This document shows positions 47,601-61,000 of a stretch of DNA of 64,000 nt, in pieces. The notes beneath the pieces were generated by a model. That model was not told where the DNA came from, did not search any database, and was given only the letters and a program-made list of their open reading frames with translations. Each line of letters begins with the position of its first letter. The first letter of the stretch is position 1. Position numbers and translations under genes: made by a program. Source of the DNA: Eupeodes corollae (taxonomy: Eukaryota > Arthropoda > Insecta > Diptera > Syrphidae). The stretch spans positions 35,677,043 through 35,741,042 of the forward strand of contig NC_079149.1 in the NCBI RefSeq assembly GCF_945859685.1. Reading direction: 5' to 3'.

Positions 47601-48240
47601 TTTTTATTACAGAGCTTTAATCTTAAATAAATTGTAAAAAAAATGAAATTACCCTAAAAATTATTCATGATAGTTTGATTGTCCTTCTGGGGGAACAAGA
47701 TTTTTTAAGGTTTTTTTTATTATAATATTTAACTGGCGGCAAAGTTTTATGTAAACCATTTAAAAGCTTAAAATTTAAATATTTAATCAAATATTCAAGT
47801 TAAAAATTTAATGAATCATAAGTATTTTAGATTGATACTAAAATTTTAAATGATTTAAAGGACCAGAGCTTCACTTCTTCTAACACAACGCCGCCGTTGT
47901 CTAATTTTTTTAGACCTCTGTAATAGAAGTTTTGAATTTTTAGAGAAAGGCTTGTGAGCGATCCATACGATATTCTTATGAAACCGTTTCCAATAAAAAA
48001 AATCACCAGGGCCTTTTGACTTAAAACTCTCAATCAATTACTGGGTACGAGTAATGTGAGGGTGAATTTTGCCAAACATTTTACAAGATGCTAAACTTGT
48101 TCTGTATTTATAAAACTCGTACTAAGTTTGTATCACTTCAGAGTGTCCTACCGTGATTAATTTTTGGAATATTAAGCGTCAAATAAATTCTTCACTTTCA
48201 TTGAACTGCTGTACTAAACACTACTCACCAAATTTTTTGA
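44631..48240. other. Sequence without a recognised gene
   Basis: Contains CCG/ACG-rich simple sequence at 45745-45805 and TTG-rich sequence at 46045-46080 and 46310-46335. Frames such as 46075-46458 are low-complexity and hydrophobic without family motifs. Confidence 0.5.
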
Positions 48241-48259
48241 AAGTAATTTCTTCATCTTT

Positions 48260-48450
48260 TGACGTTATTATCTGAACAACTAAATTTATTTTAACTCTAA
48301 ATCTTTACCGGTTCTTGAGATATGCCGACGAAAGAAATTGCCTCGAACGTACACACGTACGAACACAAGCAAACAAAGAACCTTTCATTTAGATTCTAGA
48401 GACCTTGAATCGTCGATTCATAGGACCGATTACAATAACTATCAATTGAA
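48260..48450 (-). repeat. 175-bp-unit family, end fragment E
   Basis: Only the end of the family is present: TTATCTGAACAACTAAATTT, ACCGGTTCTTGAGATATG, CCTCGAACGTACACACGTAC, TAGAGACCTTGAA and ATTACAATAAC. It is more diverged than the full copies and has no tandem units. Confidence 0.7.
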
Positions 48451-48496
48451 AATTCAAAAATGTCAAGCCTTTTCCATTTTCAGGTGGTGAGAAGCT

Positions 48497-50345
48497 TTAC
48501 TTACTACTTACTTAGGTCTTCAGAGCTGTTAAATCCATTGGGAACCCCTTAAGGGGCATAGAACCACCACTACGAATACGCGCCATGATTTACGGTTTCC
48601 GGAGATGTGTTTCAGCTCCCTCCAACTCTTGTCTAGTGACCCTGATTCTCGACTGTCCTGCACCATGTGCTTCTCTGTCGTCCAGCTCTTCTTCCTTCTT
48701 GTGTAAGCGGATTCCACTGCATTGCTTAACATGCAATGCAGTCGTTACCTTTTCGAAGCGTATGTCCAATCCATTGCCACTTACGTTTTCGTATTATAGA
48801 TTCTATAGGTTCCTGTCCTGTCCTTCTATGAAGGTCCTCACTTGAAATACGGTTTGGCCAGAAAATCCTTAGGATGTTACGAAGACATCTATTCACGAAG
48901 GTTTGCAGCTTTCATGTAATAGCCGAAGTAACCTTCCAAGTGCTGCACCCATTAAAAAGCACAGATTCGATATTTGGGCAAAACAGTCGTCGCTTTGTTC
49001 TTAAGGTGATAGAGTTATTCCTCCAAATATTTGACAGCATACCGAACTCCGCTTTTGCTTTGCCGATGTGGCAAATGAAGTCTTGTTTGGTTCCGCTTTC
49101 GATGAAAACGATACTTCCAAGGTATTGAAAGCTCTCCACTTTTCCACTGGTTGCGGGAAAATATTAACTTGAGAGGATGCTCGGGTTCCGAGGGTGATCA
49201 TTTTTGTTTTGCCGGATTAATTTTCAGCCCCTCAACTTCTGCTTTTCACTCCACACTTGTTGTCATTTGATGGAGATCCATGATCCTATGAAAGAGTAAG
49301 CAAACATCATCGTCGAAGTAATCGAAGTGCTTTCAATAGAATGTCAAAATCCATTGGATCCCTCCTCTAACTGACAGAGCTGAGCGCAGTACACTACTTA
49401 TCACCAAAAAAAAACAATATTGGCCACAGAACACAGCCCTGTCTGACTCCGCTTCGGATTTCAAAGTCATCTGACAATTTACCATCGTGCAAAACTTGAC
49501 ACTTGGATCCATTATATGCTGCTTTAATAATACCAATAAGCATTTCTGGGATCCCTCTCTTCCGCAAAGCTAACCAGATATACTCCCTATTTACGCTAGT
49601 ACCCGTGGCATGATGGTTAGTGTGTTGGATTGTCATGCCAGAGGTCTTGGGTTCGATCCATGTCTATGCCATCTAAAGTCTTTTCACGGGTATACTGCCT
49701 CTTCCGAGGAATTGACAAATTCTTCAAGAGTAACTCTTGTTATGAAAAAGTGTTTCTCAAATAAGCCGTTCGGATTCTGCATATAAACTGTAGGTCCCCT
49801 CCATTCCTGACAACATTACTCGCACACAGGAATTGTTAAGAGTTGTAGGTCACTATATCCTAATTCTCAACGGACTGATGCGCCGCACCACCCAATTTAT
49901 TTATTTTATAACCTTTTAGGCCTTCTCGCAGTCGATGAACATTCAGGTGTAGTGGTGATCGGTATTCAACGCATTGTTCGATAATGATCCACAGGGTGTT
50001 AATATGATCAATACAGGAGGATCCAGTGCGGAATCCTGCTTGTTGTTGCTTGTTGTTCTTTGCTGCGTTCCAGTATAACTTTTGCTAATATTTTGGCAAC
50101 GGCTGGTAGAACAAAAATTCCTCTCCAGTTTTCGCACTTTGTAAAATCTCCTTTTTTTGAGAGCTTGACGACTTTCACTCATGGGTGAAGCTTTCGGTGG
50201 TCCAGGCTTCTCTTATGAGCGGATGAAGCAGTTCGCTTGATGACGCTGGCGCTGCTTGTAAAAGCTCTTCGGGAATTCAATCAAGTCCTACCGCTTTGTT
50301 GTTCTTAAGTGCTTTGATTGTGACAACAATCTCATCTTAACTGAA
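48497..50345 (-). mobile_element. RTE-like non-LTR retrotransposon, decayed, interrupted by a SINE
   Basis: Read on the minus strand from 50180, the protein shows SKKGDFTKCENWRGIFVLPA and AKVILERS (RT region), then DPPVLI-type decayed residues. It then reads CEKA, which is interrupted by the insertion at 49597-49910, and resumes as SVNREYIWLALRKRGIP. Next come GVRQGCVL.PILF (about 49425) and DDVCLL near 49290 (catalytic region, with an altered preceding residue). The C-terminal part reads FQYLGSIVFIESGTKQDF, CSTWKVTSAIT and the Arg-rich tail. A TAAG-repeat tail lies at about 48497-48515. It is the same family as 11060-11668. Numerous frame changes. Confidence 0.87.
49597..49910 (+). mobile_element. 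tRNA-derived SINE, second copy, inside the RTE reverse transcriptase
   Basis: The head ACCCGTGGCATGATGGTTAG and GGGTTCGATCC correspond to A and B boxes, with TTGTCATGC at the anticodon-loop position, as in the copy at 35958-36293. The body (GGAATTGACAAATTC, TAGGTCCC, CGCACACAGGAATTGT) matches that copy, and the tail ends near TTTATTTATTTTA. It interrupts the RTE frame between CEKA and SVNREY, so it is younger than the RTE insertion. I could not settle a target duplication. Confidence 0.88.
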
Positions 50346-51820
50346 GGTAGAGATATGCTTGATATTTCTCAATAGTTCTCCTCAAGTCCTTAAATATCTA
50401 AAATCAATTATTAAAACTCTACCTCTCAGCTTTAATACATGAATTTTGGACAAACACAAAAAAAAGTATTTAGGTATACCTACCTACCTGCCTTATTTGT
50501 AGATATAAGGGCAAGAATTAATGTAGCCAATGGTAAAGTGCTATAACCTGTAACCATAAATAATCTTTTAAATTGGAATTTATCACCTTTTGGACCCTCA
50601 ATGCTCTTTTTGAATCGACTTTGTAGTTATTCTTTTTCTGTTTGTGTTTTTTTTCTCTGATTTCTAAAGGACAGAAATAGTAGTTTATCCTTTTTTTGTT
50701 ATCCAATTTTTTAATGTGTAGGATTAAGAACACAGAGGTTTGAATTAAAGTAACCCTTACCCACATACCATACACCTTCTCTTATACTTTAAATATATCG
50801 AAGAAAACACCTGGATCGATTTTGATGAAATACGAGACGCATTCTTTTTAATTTATTTCTAATCTTACCTAAAAAAAAAAGAAAACAATTATCAAGACTA
50901 GGGGTCATTGTCTAGATATTTACGAGTACACAAAAAGTATCCTGCGGACAAAACGTGTCTATATCATTTGGATAAAGACGATCACTATCGTAATAAATCT
51001 AAATATCTAACTAATCCTAAACACTGACGCGATGTTAGAGAAAATAACACATAAGCTAAGTAAACCATAAAATACTTCTCTGCCTTACTACCTACTCGTC
51101 GTCAGTCTTGTCTAAAGTCTTATTCCAATTCTCCATTCAATCATTAGGTGATTAATCGAATTCACCTCTCAAACACCTGTGGCTATCTACATGTAAGGTA
51201 ACAGCAACAAAAACAACAACAATAATAATGTGATTTAGAATAGATTACAAAGATGCAAATTGCTTAACTTTCCGGTGTGTTGTCTTTATATATACATGCT
51301 AAAGAAACGGGACATATATATTTACCTATCCATTTCAAAATAACAAGTGGCGCTATCTCCAATCCAATAAATTCAAATCGATTTTAATTCGGAGTTGCAT
51401 AATTGAATTTTCTATCAATAAATTCACAATGAAATACTACGTTTGTTTGAACACACATAGATACTTATGTAGGTAGATGGATATAGATAGTTTTGTGTCT
51501 CCTGGAGGTGCACATTAAATTTTGCATTCAACCCCGCGTACAATTTTCACTATTAACATACAATACTGTATAGAGCTTAACTTATAGATATAAATATTAT
51601 AAAGATCGATGTCTAGACTAAGAGTCCAGAGTCAAAGACAGCTTCTCTATCTATAATAAAGTAAACACCCAACTTAGGTATCTACTATAAAATTCGTCTA
51701 TATACATAAATATATCTTTATATCTAAAACAAAGAGAAAACCAAATAAAAGTAAAATGAAAATGAAAATAAGAAAATAAAAAACAACCATCTGTCATTTG
51801 CAATCCAACCGCAGCGCAGT
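50346..51820. other. Sequence without a recognised gene
   Basis: AT-rich DNA with CTAC and AACAAC runs (50478, 51205). No coding motif. Confidence 0.5.
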
Positions 51821-51822
51821 GA

Positions 51823-53900
51823 CTAAATTATGTAAATTCCATTAGATTCATTGGATTCCTTGGGAGAAGTGAGTCTTATACTGAGGGAAGATATGAATCT
51901 TTTGCAAGTTTCTTTCTTCCTTGAACTACTGGTTAAGGTACATATATAAAAGCTATGGTTAATGTTTATTACCGGGGACCAGTGTTTCCACTTAAATTCA
52001 ATCAAACTTTAGATGCAACCAAAAAGTTCATACTAATGACTTTACGAAATGTCAAAAAATTTAACAAATTTTTGGTTAGGACCAATTAACTAATTACCAA
52101 TTTACTAGATATTTCGAAATTTCAATTCCTGAATATTGCAATGACTATGAAAAATAGAGGGTGTTACAACATTTCACATTCGAGGAGTACGGCTAAAGAA
52201 CGAATCTCTGTACTCGACGTTAGTACTATGGTTGATTTGCTTGAGGAAGGAATGCGCATGGCTTTTCCTCTAAACGCTAAAAAATTGTGAATCAATTTCA
52301 ATGTTCTACGATCATTACAATCCAAGAGCCTCGAGTAAGTTGAAGAAGCAGAAACCAGAAAGCCAGAGGTGGAAGTTATACTTACGCTTTGGAAGTAAGC
52401 TTTAGATAGATGGATTATAGATAACAGGCAGATCAGGAGGGGATAAAAGCTACTTCTCATGATAATTAGAAGCATGGACCTCTTACGGATTGATTTCTAC
52501 TCCAATTCACATAAGAAGGGCAGTTTTCCGAATATGAAAAACGTCAGCGAAACAGGTAAGTGAAATAGAAGTCTCACACAGGAGAATATTGATAATTCTA
52601 AAAAAGTGTCGGAGACAGAACAGAGCCCTGCGGCACCCCAGTATGTATTTTGTGTTTTGCATACTTGAACCCATCCAAAACTATTTTCCCGAAAGGTTAA
52701 AAAGGAAGGATTCTCCAAAACCAAAGGCGCATGGTTAATGTTCAATACCGGCGACCAGTGTTTCCCCTTAAATTTAATCAAACTTGATATAAAACCAAAA
52801 GGTACAAATCAAAAAGTTGATACTTAAGACTTTATGAAATGTCAAAAAATGTAACACCTTTTTGGTTAGGACCAATTAAATTACCAATTTACTAGATATT
52901 TCAATATTTCAATTTCTAAATATTGAAATGACTATGAAAAATTCGAGGAGTACGGCTAAAGAACGAATCTCTGTACTTGACGACCAAAGTAAGGCTCAAG
53001 GGTATACTTATGAGCATTCCTATTGAGTTGCATATTACGATTGAGTTGATTGAGGGAGAAATGCGGCTGGCTTTTTCTCTAAAGGCTAACAAATTGTGAG
53101 ACAAGAAACTTTACGACGCGACGATGTTCAAACGAGCGACGTAAATAATTCAATGATGATATCACCACCAATCCATTTCAATGCTGTATACTTAAGCCTT
53201 AGAAGTAAGCTTTAGTTTTTAGATTATAGATAACAGCCAGATCAGAAGTGGAGAAAAACATCTTCTCCTGACAGTTAGGAACATTGAGTTTTCGAAGGAT
53301 TAAATTCAAGTCGAATACATATCCAAAAAGCACGGTTACGAATATGAAAAGCGTGAGCGAAGCAGATAAGTGGATTAGAAGTTCCAGATAAGAGATCATT
53401 GATAACACTAAAAAAGAGAGTCGGAGTTAGAACAGAGCCCTGCGGCACCCCAGCATATATTTTTTTATTTTTCATACTTGAACCCATTCCATATTATTTT
53501 TCCGAAAGGTTACAACTCAACTAAGAAGGGTTTCTCCAAAACCGATGGCGCACATTTCTGATAAGCGATCGTGGTACAAAACTCTATTAAATGCTTTTGA
53601 AATATCAAGCGCAGCAGTCTTACTTTCTCTAGAACTTTGTAAGGACTTTTTCACTGTTCGGTGGGAAAAACTATCAGCTCACCTGTAGACCTATAAGTAC
53701 GAAAGCCGTACTGCATGTCATTAAGAAGCTTTCGGTCTTCAAGATATTTATTGATCTGATAACTATTCAGCTTTTTTTGAATTTGGGAAAAAAGTTACTA
53801 GGTGCGATCGGTCTATAATTCAAGAAGGAAAAAGATTCAGCATTTTTGGGGTATGGGCTTGACATTGTTTATTGTTATTGTTTTCCATTTACTCGAGACG
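51823..53900 (-). mobile_element. Jockey-superfamily fragments, tandemly duplicated
   Basis: On the minus strand the region carries decayed C-terminal reverse transcriptase of the same family as 22.2-24.2 kb, including NKKIYAGVPQGSVLTPTLFF (53400-53475), NDLLSGTSNP, LEFNPSKTQC and KYRDSFFSRTPR (52940-52975). Two blocks of about 780 bp, 51951-52730 and 52728-53550, repeat the same order. Each has a leading 'ggttaggaccaatta' segment, then the 'gaacgaatctctgta' block, then 'cagagccctgcggcacccca'. So the element was duplicated in place after it began to decay. Upstream RT pieces (similar to AFDRV and KKYLEDRKLL) continue to about 53800. Confidence 0.82.
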
Positions 53901-56030
53901 ATACCTGAAGAAGACCTTTTCAGAAATATGACGAGGTTTATTGAAATGTATTTTCAATAATTATTTCAAATTCCCTGTAAAGTGGTAACACTTACCAAAA
54001 ATCAAAACAACTGCATCAACTTAAAGATATTTAGCATTACTATAACAATTTCTCAACTTGCATGGTTTAAATTCAAAAGTCATGTTTGACCTATTTGCCT
54101 TGTGAGTTTAGTTGACTTGGCTTGGATTTGGCTGGTTTGATGGCGCGATGGTGGTGATGTTGTTGCTATGTTACAGCTGAAGTCATTTCTTGTGTCCGAA
54201 GTCCGATTTGGAATACAAGCTGCAGAGGCGGCCGGCTCGACATGGGGCTCTTCTAACTCCCAGATGCATAAATAGAAAAGATTATAAAAAAAAACAGACG
54301 TCACTTTGCGCCTTCAGCACCGAGACGGTCAGTATAAAAATGACAAAGACAACAACAACGACAACCACGTACAAAAGATGTTGGTAGACGGTCGGCACAG
54401 TAGAGCGATAACCTGTATCTTTTCAATTGTAAACTCCGCATTAGGTTTGAAGAGTAAAATAGTAGAGAAATTGTTGTTGTTGCTGATGGTGTAAATTTTG
54501 TTTGTGTTTATTTATTTATCACTGTAGATTTCCAAAAGGTCCCAAACGAATGCTAAGTAAGTGGATTTTCTTTTATTGCTTCTCGTTTTCGGTGGAAATT
54601 GGAGAAAAAGTGTGAACAGTAGTTAGCAATAGCTATAGTAGAAAGTGTACATAAGCAGCAACGAAGACGGCGATGTTGGCGCGGCATAAACATCACAAAC
54701 ACTAACAGACACACTAGGTGGCGCAGAAGTCGGTGCATATGCCGATGCCGGTCGGTGGTGGTATCATCTATACAAAGTCAAGATATTTACGACACAAAAT
54801 GCATTTTCAAATAGAAAATTGTTAGACTTATGCTACTATATCCAGTGCAGACGATGCTGAATGTTTATACTTCATGGGACTTGTGCCTTCCTCGATTGTA
54901 TATAGAGGTAGGTAGGTATATTTTTCGTACCTATACGCTCGGTTAAATGTGTAGCTTCTTATGTTTATCGCACCTCTGGGGCGCACAAGACTATAGCTAT
55001 ATGTACCGCTGGCTGGTAGTGTTAATTACAATTATTTGGCTACGATCCCAAAACGGTCTATGGTGGTATTTTCCATTCCAGATGTTTTGTTTAAAAAACG
55101 TGCATACATGCAGTCTCCCCCTTTTCTCTATAGCAAGCTATTATTTGGCCCGATGAAATTTCGAAATATAAACTATTTTTTGTTCTTCTTTTTTTTTGTA
55201 TACACCACAGATGTACCTATTTACTTTCCCTCAGCTAGCGCAGCGCATGCTGTGCATACTCGTATCACATAGATGTGTATATAAGTTTTGTAGATATATC
55301 GACTTTGGAAAGTCAATATCTATGATGTTCCTAGTTGGTAACACACAGGTATTTTGTAGACACACAACATCAACAACAACTGCCTTAAAGCATCTTCAAT
55401 GTTGACAAAACTATCATCTTTTGTGTACATAACGTTCAATAGCACTTAATAAGGTATTGATTATATGGGGCTGTAGCTGTATCTAGTGTCTGTTTTATAC
55501 CTATCTACGTTTACCTATGTTCGTATAAGAGGACTACATACATACATATATAATATATTGCCGGTAAAATGTGTTTAGTGATTGAAATTCGAAATGAAAA
55601 GAGAGTAGGTATAGAATTCCATTTAAATGAAAGCAAATATTAGTTCACTTCAACAAAAAAAAAAAAGACTTGAAAAAAAGGTTAACAACTTAGAATTGGA
55701 CTTTTTTTTCAAAATGAGATTGAGATTACTATTAGTTCGATCAATATAGGGAGAGATGATGTAAAAGACTTATATAACTGAGGTAAAACTAAAAAAGGCT
55801 TGAAAATTCTAAAGGTAACCTAAATAAGATTTTTAGAGGAAATTATTTTAAAGGATTTTAAGGGAAACTTTATGGAAGTGATAAATAAAGCTTTCGACCA
55901 CTTTTAATTAATTATTCAAAATTCAAGCATACACAAATTAATATCTTAAATGTTTTGTATAGAATCAAATAATTTTGAAGACACAGCCTTCATTCATTCA
56001 AGTTTTTACCATGTGTAATTTTTTTTTAGA
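53901..56030. other. Sequence without a recognised gene
   Basis: Moderately complex DNA with AAC/ACA repeats near 54345 and GTAG runs near 54909. Short frames have no family motif. Confidence 0.5.
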
Positions 56031-56034
56031 GTTG

Positions 56035-56545
56035 CCGGTGTTGTGACCGGAAAACCGGAGGCGTCGCGTCGGTAAGAAGAGCCATTCAAAGGTACAGGAA
56101 AACCAACTCCTGCGACCGGTGGAAAAGGCTCAGGCCGCCCCAGAGCAACATGTGCAAGGGACGATCAATATTTGGTGCTTCAAAGCCTTCGAGATCGTCA
56201 CCATCGGTTGAGCTGTCTCACAGACTTTGATCCCTTAGGGGAAGAGCTGTGAATGCTAAACGCTGAGAAGCGATTAGTGGAGAGTGAGAGCAAGAGTGGC
56301 CTGAGATCAAGAAGACCTGCTCGTGTTCCAAGACTCACGTTACAGCACAAGCGACGTTGGATGGAATTTGCTCAACTTTACCGAGATTGGACCGACGCCG
56401 ACTGGGGTAGAGTTCTTTTCACTGATGAGTCCAGGTTTTGTCTGCGCTCACCAGATGGACGTAGTAAAGTGTGGAGACGATCAGGTGAAAGATACTCTTC
56501 AGAAACGGTTGCCCAGCGCGAAAATTTCTGGGGAGATTTGACCGA
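56035..56545 (+). pseudogene. Tc1-type transposase fragment
   Basis: The N-terminal part, broken across frames, reads KTNSCDRWK with a GRPRATCARDDQYLVLQ-like stretch (about 56100-56170), the second DNA-binding helix region of Tc1 proteins. The frame from 56253 continues GLRSRRPARVPRLTLQHKRR, RDWTDADWGRVLFTDESRF, SPDGRSKVWRRSGERY and AQRENFWGD. The first catalytic Asp is at 56424-56426 in DESRF. The protein stops before the second Asp, where the 175-bp-family end fragment begins at about 56546. It is therefore truncated and dead, yet the visible catalytic part is well conserved. Confidence 0.88.
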
Positions 56546-56702
56546 TATCTCAACTGGTTCTTGAGATATGGACGACTAAAAAAACTTCGCGAACTTACGG
56601 ACGTACGCACATCTCTTTAAAAATCTTTTATTTAGACTCTAGAAACCTTGAAACGTGGAGAATTGCAAATTTTGTACAATAACTTTTTCCGGAAAGTTAA
56701 AA
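56546..56702 (-). repeat. 175-bp-unit family, end fragment F
   Basis: Contains ATATCTCAACTGGTTCTTGA, ACTTCGCGAACTTACGGACG, CTTTTATTTAGACTCTAG, CCTTGAAACG and an altered end TAACTTTTTCCGGAAAGTTA. It abuts the Tc1 fragment with no intervening sequence. About 380 bp of unrecognised sequence follow, to 57084. Confidence 0.75.
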
Positions 56703-57084
56703 ATATGATATCAATGAAAATTTTTTAAACATCAGGGTAAATAATTTTGTTTGTCTAAGAGAATTTTTCTTTTGCCGTACAACAATAATGTGAGAATCTA
56801 TGATGTATTTTTTAATGTTTTTCAAAAAGCGATTTAATTTTAAAACTAAAAACTTGTACTTGTTGAAATGTCAGCATCACTATCACTGGTTTTTTGTTCT
56901 TTGTCATTAATTCGAATTCTGTCATATTACCGCCCTCAGTTGTTGTTGTCGAAGTCTGAACGTCTGAACACGGTCCTTTTTACACAAATATAACCCATAT
57001 GCGCATACTCAACGGGACAATACTATGCTTATTATGTAGACACAGTGTGAGCACTAGGAACGGGAGAGAGGGGTTGAAAGGAGG

Positions 57085-58070
57085 TGTTTGTGCACGTTGC
57101 ATTCCACATTCGCATAGTACGGCTAAAAACGAATCTCTGTACTTGACTGTACGACCGAAGTTGGGCTCGAGGGTATATTGATGAGCATTTCTAGAACCGC
57201 GAGTATTACTTATTCAATCTAAAAGCTCTACGTTCAATTCTGTTCAAGAGGCTTAATTAAGTTGACGGAGCACCAGCCCAGATATGGAAGCTATACTCCA
57301 GCTTTGGACGTATATCAGTCTTGTAGATAACAACCAGATCAGATGGGGAGAGAAACTTCTTGCATCACCTTAGAAAACCCAAACATCTCGCAGCATTTTT
57401 GGCGACATCGCGTTCCACAAAAGGTGGTTGGTGATACACATAACGAGAATATCGCGATGTTCAGTCTCCTCGATGCAAGTGCCATCTATTGATAAAAGCA
57501 AGGGGGGTATACCACGCGGTTTCTCATTAATCATTGTACAATGCTGTTTAGGTCGCAATTTAACGACCTTATGATATTTTGTCGTTGCACTTCAACATCC
57601 GAAGAAGAAGAAGATGCAGACAAGAGATCATTAATAAAATGAGAAAGAGTGTTGGAGATAGAACAGAGCCCTGCGGCACACCAGCATTTTTATTTTGTGG
57701 TTTTCAGAATTGAATCCATCCAAAACAACTTGTATTGAACGATTCAAAAGGTTATTACTTATCCAATGAAGGAGGGATTCATGAAAACCGAAAGCACCTA
57801 TTGTCGGTGAGAGGGCCTAATGCCAAACCCTATCAAATGCTTTTGAAATATCAAGTGCAATAATCTTATTTTCTAAAAAGCGATGTAAAGATTTGTTCCA
57901 CTGTTCGGTGAGATGAACCATGAGATCATCGGTGGGCCTACTGCTGCAAAAGCTGTATTGTCGGTCATTAGCTTTCGATCTTCAAGATATTTCTTGAGCT
58001 GATTATAAATCAAAGGATTGACGTTAGTGCAATCGTTCGAAAGATTCACCTTTTTTGAGAATAGGCTCCA
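57085..58070 (-). mobile_element. Jockey-superfamily retrotransposon fragment
   Basis: Closely parallels 22240-24000 on the minus strand. It contains LLLSIDGTCIEETEHRDILV and MCITNHLLWN (57370-57500), the 'agagccctgcggcacacca' block (about 57665) and the RT motif A region near 57840. Relative to the 22-kb copy it lacks about 140 bp near 57209, and it lacks the RTE insertion. Stops and frame changes show it is dead. Confidence 0.84.
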
Positions 58071-61000
58071 GCTTCAAACGTTGTGACCGACGACTTATGG
58101 TGGCGCACACTATTTCTATTGATATTTTTGACACTGCTTCCGTTTAATACATCTTGAGAATTTAATTCTCCTTAGTAAACTTCACATCCGCTCTCTAAAA
58201 TTAACCACAAAAAAATAATCTTAAAGATTAAAATATCGACTTTCCGAGATCCTAACTTATATATCTCTAAATCCTTATTGAACCTTAGGTACTTCGGTTA
58301 ATGTTTGCTTTCTTTGAATCACCAGAGTCCTGCAGAATAACCCAACCATTTCCCTTAAAAAGGGTATATTCCAAACCACCTACCATATTTTTATAGTTTG
58401 TACAACTTGTCAAACGTTTTAAAATTTTTTCGAGTGACCCTTTCAATTAAACCGCTTATGAAAATAAGGAAACCATTCTGTATCAAGTTTAGCATGTAAA
58501 ATAAGATTCCAGCTTGAAATAACGTCATTATAGTAAAACGTTATTTGTGTTCCTTACTAAAAACTTTGCATCTTATTGATATTACGAAATTAAAGACTAA
58601 GATGACAGCTTTGGAAAAAAAATTTAATTTTGAAAAATGTTCTCACACTTGGCTTCAAAAAGCTCTTATCATACATTTCTGTCGAAAAAATAAAATCAAA
58701 CCACTGTTTCTCTGTTATTAAATGTAATTACCCATAATGATCCATTTTCTGTTAACCCTTAAACATTTCTTAAAAAAAAAAAACATAAAACTAAATCTTT
58801 TAGATAGGTACATGACATTAAATCCGACCACAAGTATTTGCGTATAATTTTACAACCATCGTCATGTCTTTTTTTTATCTCTGTCAAAAGAAGGGCAGGT
58901 ATCCATTATCTCAAACCCCCCAAGTTTGCTCATTTTTTCCTCCACTACAACACACCCCAAGATCTTGAATTTTGATTTATTTTTGAGTGAGTTTCAACTT
59001 CAAGTTCTTATTCTTCTTCCTCTAAATGAATGTAGGTAGATATACGTATTTTTATGTAGGATGTTTTGAAGGTAAGATATTTTTATTACGTCTTTTTTTT
59101 TAGGTAGGTATGTAGGTATAAGGTACCTATGTTCTCTTAATTCTACTTTTACTCTGTACTTCATACTTTTCTGTATCGGATTCCTGTCCTAAAAATGACA
59201 CCCATTAACTGAACTTGACTTTCTTTACAACAAACGTGTATAGAATAAGGACATACACCGCACAAAGCTTCAAGCATGGAGTACGAGAAACAAGAGAGAG
59301 TATATAAATAAAGCATAGTCATCTTCAACAACAAGCAACGACGACATCATCATCCACTTCTATACATCTCCATTATCTCTCATCCACATGGTCCTGTTCT
59401 CCTATATACTCCCTTATTATTGTCTCGTGGTTGTTTTCAAGCCCTAAAGAGGCTCAAACAGAAGATGAGGTTCTGGCATAGGCACAAGCTCAAACACACA
59501 AAAACAAATATAGGTAGGTAAGGTAACTACCTTTAACATCAAAACACGCCTTGCCATGCCACACGGAATGTATTAAGGACGACTTTTTGTGTGTACTTTT
59601 TTTTTTTATTTAACCACCACACAAATGTGCGCTTACGTAATTAATGCCAACAACAACGGCCAAAGAACCATCACTCCGTATATACCGCCGCTCTGAATCT
59701 GAACTTAAATTATTTTGTCGTTCGTCAGTTCGTCACTTAAAAACAAAAAAAAAATGAGCTTGGGGAATGATGGGTTCAGAAATTAAATGCCTCCTGGTTT
59801 TTTGTTTAAATCCTTTTTGTCGGAATTTAATTAGGAGACTTGGTTTCTCATCACCACCGCACAATACCGAGACCGACCACACCATTCTCTTTACCAAACA
59901 AAACCACCATCAAAAGCCCATACACACAAAAAAATACAAAAATAAAATTTAGACAAATTCGAGGCTTATTAATGATAAGTAGGAAGATGGAGAAAAGTTC
60001 GTATGACACAACATGACAAACTCCAAAAAAGTTGACTTTGACGTGATGACAATGCTAATATTGCTAAAAATTTGAACCCCAACTTGATATGAACGCAGCA
60101 GGCAGAGATAACCCTCCTAAACAACAACAACAAAAGCCACAAAGTTCGACACCAATGCACATCACCAGCAGCAGTGAGATAGCTAGAAGTTGAAAATCAG
60201 TATAGCAGGAGCAGTAGCAGTAGCAGGAGCAGCAGCACCACATCGCATCACATAGACGAGCGATGGAGGCGGCGAGCGACGCTCATAGAGATGTGTGATG
60301 ACGAGCGTGAAGAAAAATCTTCATCAATTTTTTTTTATTTTTAAGCTTTTTGTTGAATTTTTTAGGTCGACTCTGTGTCGAGGAAAATGATTACTCACGA
60401 AAAGATTGACAAAGAGTGGCGTTCGTCGTTTTGGGTATGGTATTTTTCTTTTTTGAGGATACCCAAGCATAACCCATTGCAGGGATAGGTATGTAGGTAG
60501 GTAAGTGATGGGGGGGTTGTATAAGCTGTATAAAAGGTCGTATGGTGTAGCTCCATAGGTAGATAGATATCTGTATTATTATGTAGATGGATGTATGAAT
60601 AGGTATGTATATGTATATGAGATGCGGTAGTTTTTGGAATGGAATTTTTGTAATTTTCCGCCTGTTAAACTTCTTAAGCTGAAACTTTTATTAATTTATG
60701 GCAATGTGACATGTGCGCGCATGTGACATTCTTGACACTTTCTATAATGGATGCGAATAAACTTTAGAGAGGGATACTTTTTTTTTGTTATTTTGTCTTC
60801 TTCTTTTATTTTTTGGTTTAATCTTCATTATTGTTGTGGTGTTTTTTTTTGTTTTTGTTTCTTTTCATTATTCTAAAATAAAAGTTTATTTAAGTTTTGT
60901 ATAAAATATGATTATAAACCAAAACTTGAAGTTGTTTTTGTGGTAATTAAAACGAAAGTTGTTTAAGGAAGTGGAAAATTGATTTAGGAAAAACTTATCA

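Noticed and set aside
49590..49915. Target duplication around the second SINE
   Set aside because: The T-rich sequences on either side do not align convincingly.
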